This document shows positions 6,670-8,347 of a stretch of DNA of 8,347 bases, piece after piece. Source of the stretch: CAYUJH01 sp964394585 (GTDB lineage Bacteria; Bacteroidota; Bacteroidia; Cytophagales; Flammeovirgaceae). The stretch's first letter is position 1; each line of letters begins with the position of its first letter. The notes beneath the pieces are model-generated. The model saw only the letters and a list, made by a program, of their open reading frames with translations, did no database searches and was not told where the DNA came from. Both the position numbers and the translations under genes were made by a program. The stretch is from assembly GCA_964394585.1 (NCBI GenBank), contig CAYMYI010000158.1:1-8347 (forward strand), given 5' to 3'.

Positions 6670-7035
6670 ATGAAACAGATCTTAAAAATAATAGTATGTA
6701 TTGCCGGAACTGTGTTGATTGCTGCGAATGCACAAGCTCAAGATAATGTGCAACCCAAAGTACAAACCGTAACATTTAAGGCATCGGGTGTTTGCAATAT
6801 GTGTAAACAACGGATAGAATCGGCAGCACTTATAAAAGGAGTTAAGCTTGCCCAATGGGATAAAGATAAGCAAGAACTCAAAGTGATATATAAAACGAAA
6901 CACACGAATGAACAATCCATTCAACAAGCTGTAGCCGATGCTGGCCACGACACCGAAAAGGTAAAAGCAAGTAAAGAAGCATACCAGAAACTCCCAGCGT
7001 GCTGTGCCTATCGCGATGGAGTAGAGGTACACTAA
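6670..7035 (+). CDS. Secreted heavy-metal-associated (HMA) domain protein
   Basis: Encodes 121 residues. A signal peptide, probably cleaved by signal peptidase I near AQA|QDN (after residue 23), places it in the periplasm. The mature part is one ferredoxin-like HMA domain: VQTVTFKASGVCNMCKQRIESA, with metal-binding Cys42 and Cys45 (CxxC), then KGVKLAQWDKDKQELKVIY and SIQQAVADAGHDTEKV, the usual second half. A C-terminal tail, YQKLPACCAYRDG.EVH, adds two adjacent cysteines (111-112) outside the domain. HMA proteins with CxxC carry Cu(I) or related soft metals between transporters; the periplasmic location suggests a shuttle or scavenger, with the extra Cys pair as a second site or a disulfide switch. 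Sixteen bases separate it from the downstream receptor gene, so the two are almost certainly one transcript. The metal identity is inferred. Confidence 0.92.
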   Translation: MKQILKIIVCIAGTVLIAANAQAQDNVQPKVQTVTFKASGVCNMCKQRIESAALIKGVKLAQWDKDKQELKVIYKTKHTNEQSIQQAVADAGHDTEKVKASKEAYQKLPACCAYRDGVEVH

Positions 7036-7051
7036 GCTGCATTTTTTACAG

Positions 7052-8347
7052 ATGAAACATAGTATAAGTACGGTACTACTATACCTTGCCACAGTGGGTT
7101 CTCTATGGGCACAGCAAGAGAAGCCTAATGTAACAGGTATTGTGTATGAAATTAACGCGGAAAACAGGCAAACACCGCTTGTAGGAGCTAGTGTGTATTG
7201 GTTAGGCACGAGCCGAGGTGTAGCTACCAATGCTGAAGGCGTCTTTTCGTTAGAACGGATTGAAACGACCTCACAGCTTGTCGTAAGTTTTATTGGTTTC
7301 AAACCCGATACGATAGAGGTGGCAAACCCAGCAAAATTAGAAGTGTTCTTACAGCCTGATGTACAGTTGGAAGAGGTTGAGGTAGTGCACCAAAAAAAAT
7401 CTACTGAGATTGACTACATACGGGCGAACAAAGTGGAAACGCTGAATGAAGAAGAACTCATGAAGGCGGCGTGTTGCAACCTCTCCGAAAGCTTTGAAAC
7501 TACACCTAGCGTGGATGTTTCCTTTACCGATGCGGTAACCGGGACAAGGCAGATTCAAATGCTGGGCCTTGCAGGACCCTACACCCAAATTATGCGCGAA
7601 AATATGCCTAACATTCGAGGACTTTCCGCACTTTATGGGCTGGCTTATGTTCCCGGAACATGGATTGAAAATATCCAGCTTAACAAAGGAACCGGTTCGG
7701 TGGTAAATGGCTTTGAAAGCATCGCCGGCCAAATTGATGTAACCTTGCGCCAACCTGAAACGGCAGATCGCTTATACCTAAATGCATATGCAAACCAAAT
7801 GGGGCGTTTTGAAGCAAATACCAACTTAGCGCATCGGTTTAAAGGAGGGAAATGGTCTACGGCTGTTTTGCTACATGGTAGTCGGAACGACATTGAGTGG
7901 GACCACAACGATGACTCCTTTTTAGATATGCCCCTGCGAGAGAATTTGGTAGCTTTAAATCGATGGAAATACATGGGTAATGATGGCTGGAGGGCTCAAT
8001 TTGGCGTTAAAGGAACCCTGACCAATTCGGTAGGGGGGCAACTTTCAGAAGGAGCTACCAACCCTTCGGGCAGCCGATGGGAAATGGAACTTAATACTCA
8101 GCGATTAGAAGGGTGGGCGAAAATAGGGAAAGTATCAGAACTAATCCCTTGGCGTACATTTGGGGTGCAACTATCGGCAGTTACCCACGCCCAAGATAGT
8201 TACTTTGGACTCAATCGCTACGATGCAACTCAGCAATCATTTTATGCCAACGGAATCTATCAAAGCATCTTAAGTAACACAAACCATAAATTTAAAGTAG
8301 GGGCGAGCTTTCAGTACGATACCTACAACGAAACCTTGAACGAAACC
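7052..8347 (+). CDS. TonB-dependent receptor with carboxypeptidase-D-like N-terminal domain, metal-associated (3' truncated)
   Basis: The frame is open from the ATG at 7052 to the window end: 432 residues, roughly the N-terminal half. A signal peptide ends near LWA|QQE (residue 20). Residues about 26-101 are a CarboxypepD_reg-like domain (VTGIVYEIN...TPLVGASVYWLGTSRGVATNAEGVFSL...VSFIGF). The plug follows from about 120 to 235: it contains KAACCNLSESFETTPSVDVSF (139-158, no longer piece quoted here than needed), TGTRQIQMLGLAGPYTQIM, IRGLSALYGLAYVPGTWIENIQLNKGTGSV and VNGFESIAGQIDV. Barrel strands start after 235 (LYLNAYANQMGRFEANTNL). The receptor should import a ligand by TonB energy. Cys141-Cys142 in the plug is unusual and is shared, from memory, by homologues beside HMA proteins in Bacteroidota. 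It follows the HMA gene by 16 bp. A soft metal or metal chelate is the inferred substrate; a siderophore-type ligand is possible. Confidence 0.93.
   Translation, partial: MKHSISTVLLYLATVGSLWAQQEKPNVTGIVYEINAENRQTPLVGASVYWLGTSRGVATNAEGVFSLERIETTSQLVVSFIGFKPDTIEVANPAKLEVFLQPDVQLEEVEVVHQKKSTEIDYIRANKVETLNEEELMKAACCNLSESFETTPSVDVSFTDAVTGTRQIQMLGLAGPYTQIMRENMPNIRGLSALYGLAYVPGTWIENIQLNKGTGSVVNGFESIAGQIDVTLRQPETADRLYLNAYANQMGRFEANTNLAHRFKGGKWSTAVLLHGSRNDIEWDHNDDSFLDMPLRENLVALNRWKYMGNDGWRAQFGVKGTLTNSVGGQLSEGATNPSGSRWEMELNTQRLEGWAKIGKVSELIPWRTFGVQLSAVTHAQDSYFGLNRYDATQQSFYANGIYQSILSNTNHKFKVGASFQYDTYNETLNET

Noticed and set aside
6682..7302. 206-codon open frame on the minus strand
   Set aside because: It lies opposite the HMA gene and the receptor start, and its product is Cys/Tyr/Phe-rich without family features; a shadow frame.
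7349..7974. Two overlapping minus-strand open frames of 134 and 109 codons
   Set aside because: Both lie antisense to the receptor coding region, which has clear plug and barrel motifs in the plus frame.
1..8347. CRISPR array, insertion sequence, tRNA or rRNA genes
   Set aside because: No regularly spaced repeats, no transposase-like frame or terminal inverted repeats, and no tRNA cloverleaf or rRNA-like stretch was recognised on either strand.

Overview
The window looks like chromosomal DNA of a Bacteroidota bacterium, probably an environmental one of the Cytophagales or Saprospiria type rather than a gut Bacteroides; the order is a guess. The signs are two SusC-era TonB-dependent receptors, one with an N-terminal carboxypeptidase-D-like repeat domain; lipoproteins with Cys followed by acidic or polar residues; a start region lacking Shine-Dalgarno sequences; a TTG-20 bp-TAnnTTTG promoter; and a HYC/CC/PP family protein known from this phylum.

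Layout. (1) Positions 1-2049, plus strand: the 3' part of a BtuB-like TonB-dependent receptor, then a beta-propeller surface lipoprotein of the BtuG/DUF5074 type. This is a vitamin B12 capture pair, followed by a strong hairpin. (2) Positions 2188-3098, plus strand: an orphan ATP-grasp enzyme of the DcsG/RimK-like group, with a good Bacteroidota promoter directly in front. (3) Positions 3104-4072, minus strand: a ROK sugar kinase, convergent with the ATP-grasp gene by 5 bp, that has lost all three cysteines of the usual ROK zinc site. (4) Positions 4167-5959, minus strand: a probable operon trmD - lipoprotein (229 aa) - lipocalin-like lipoprotein (122 aa). (5) Positions 6136-8347, plus strand, divergent from trmD: a cysteine-rich small exported protein (HYC_CC_PP type), a secreted heavy-metal-associated (HMA) domain protein, and a TonB-dependent receptor running off the window end. 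The receptor has a double cysteine in its plug domain.

The third block is the most interesting. Three neighbouring exported proteins each carry vicinal cysteines, and one is a clear metal-binding HMA protein. They look like a dedicated acquisition or sensing route for a thiophilic metal, most simply copper, across the outer membrane and through the periplasm. An imperfect 22-bp palindrome lies 34 bp upstream of the first gene and is a candidate operator. The block recurs in Bacteroidota as far as I recall, but I know of no experimental account of its transported metal. I saw no RNA genes, CRISPR, insertion sequences or long repeats. No stretch longer than about 190 bases lacks a gene.
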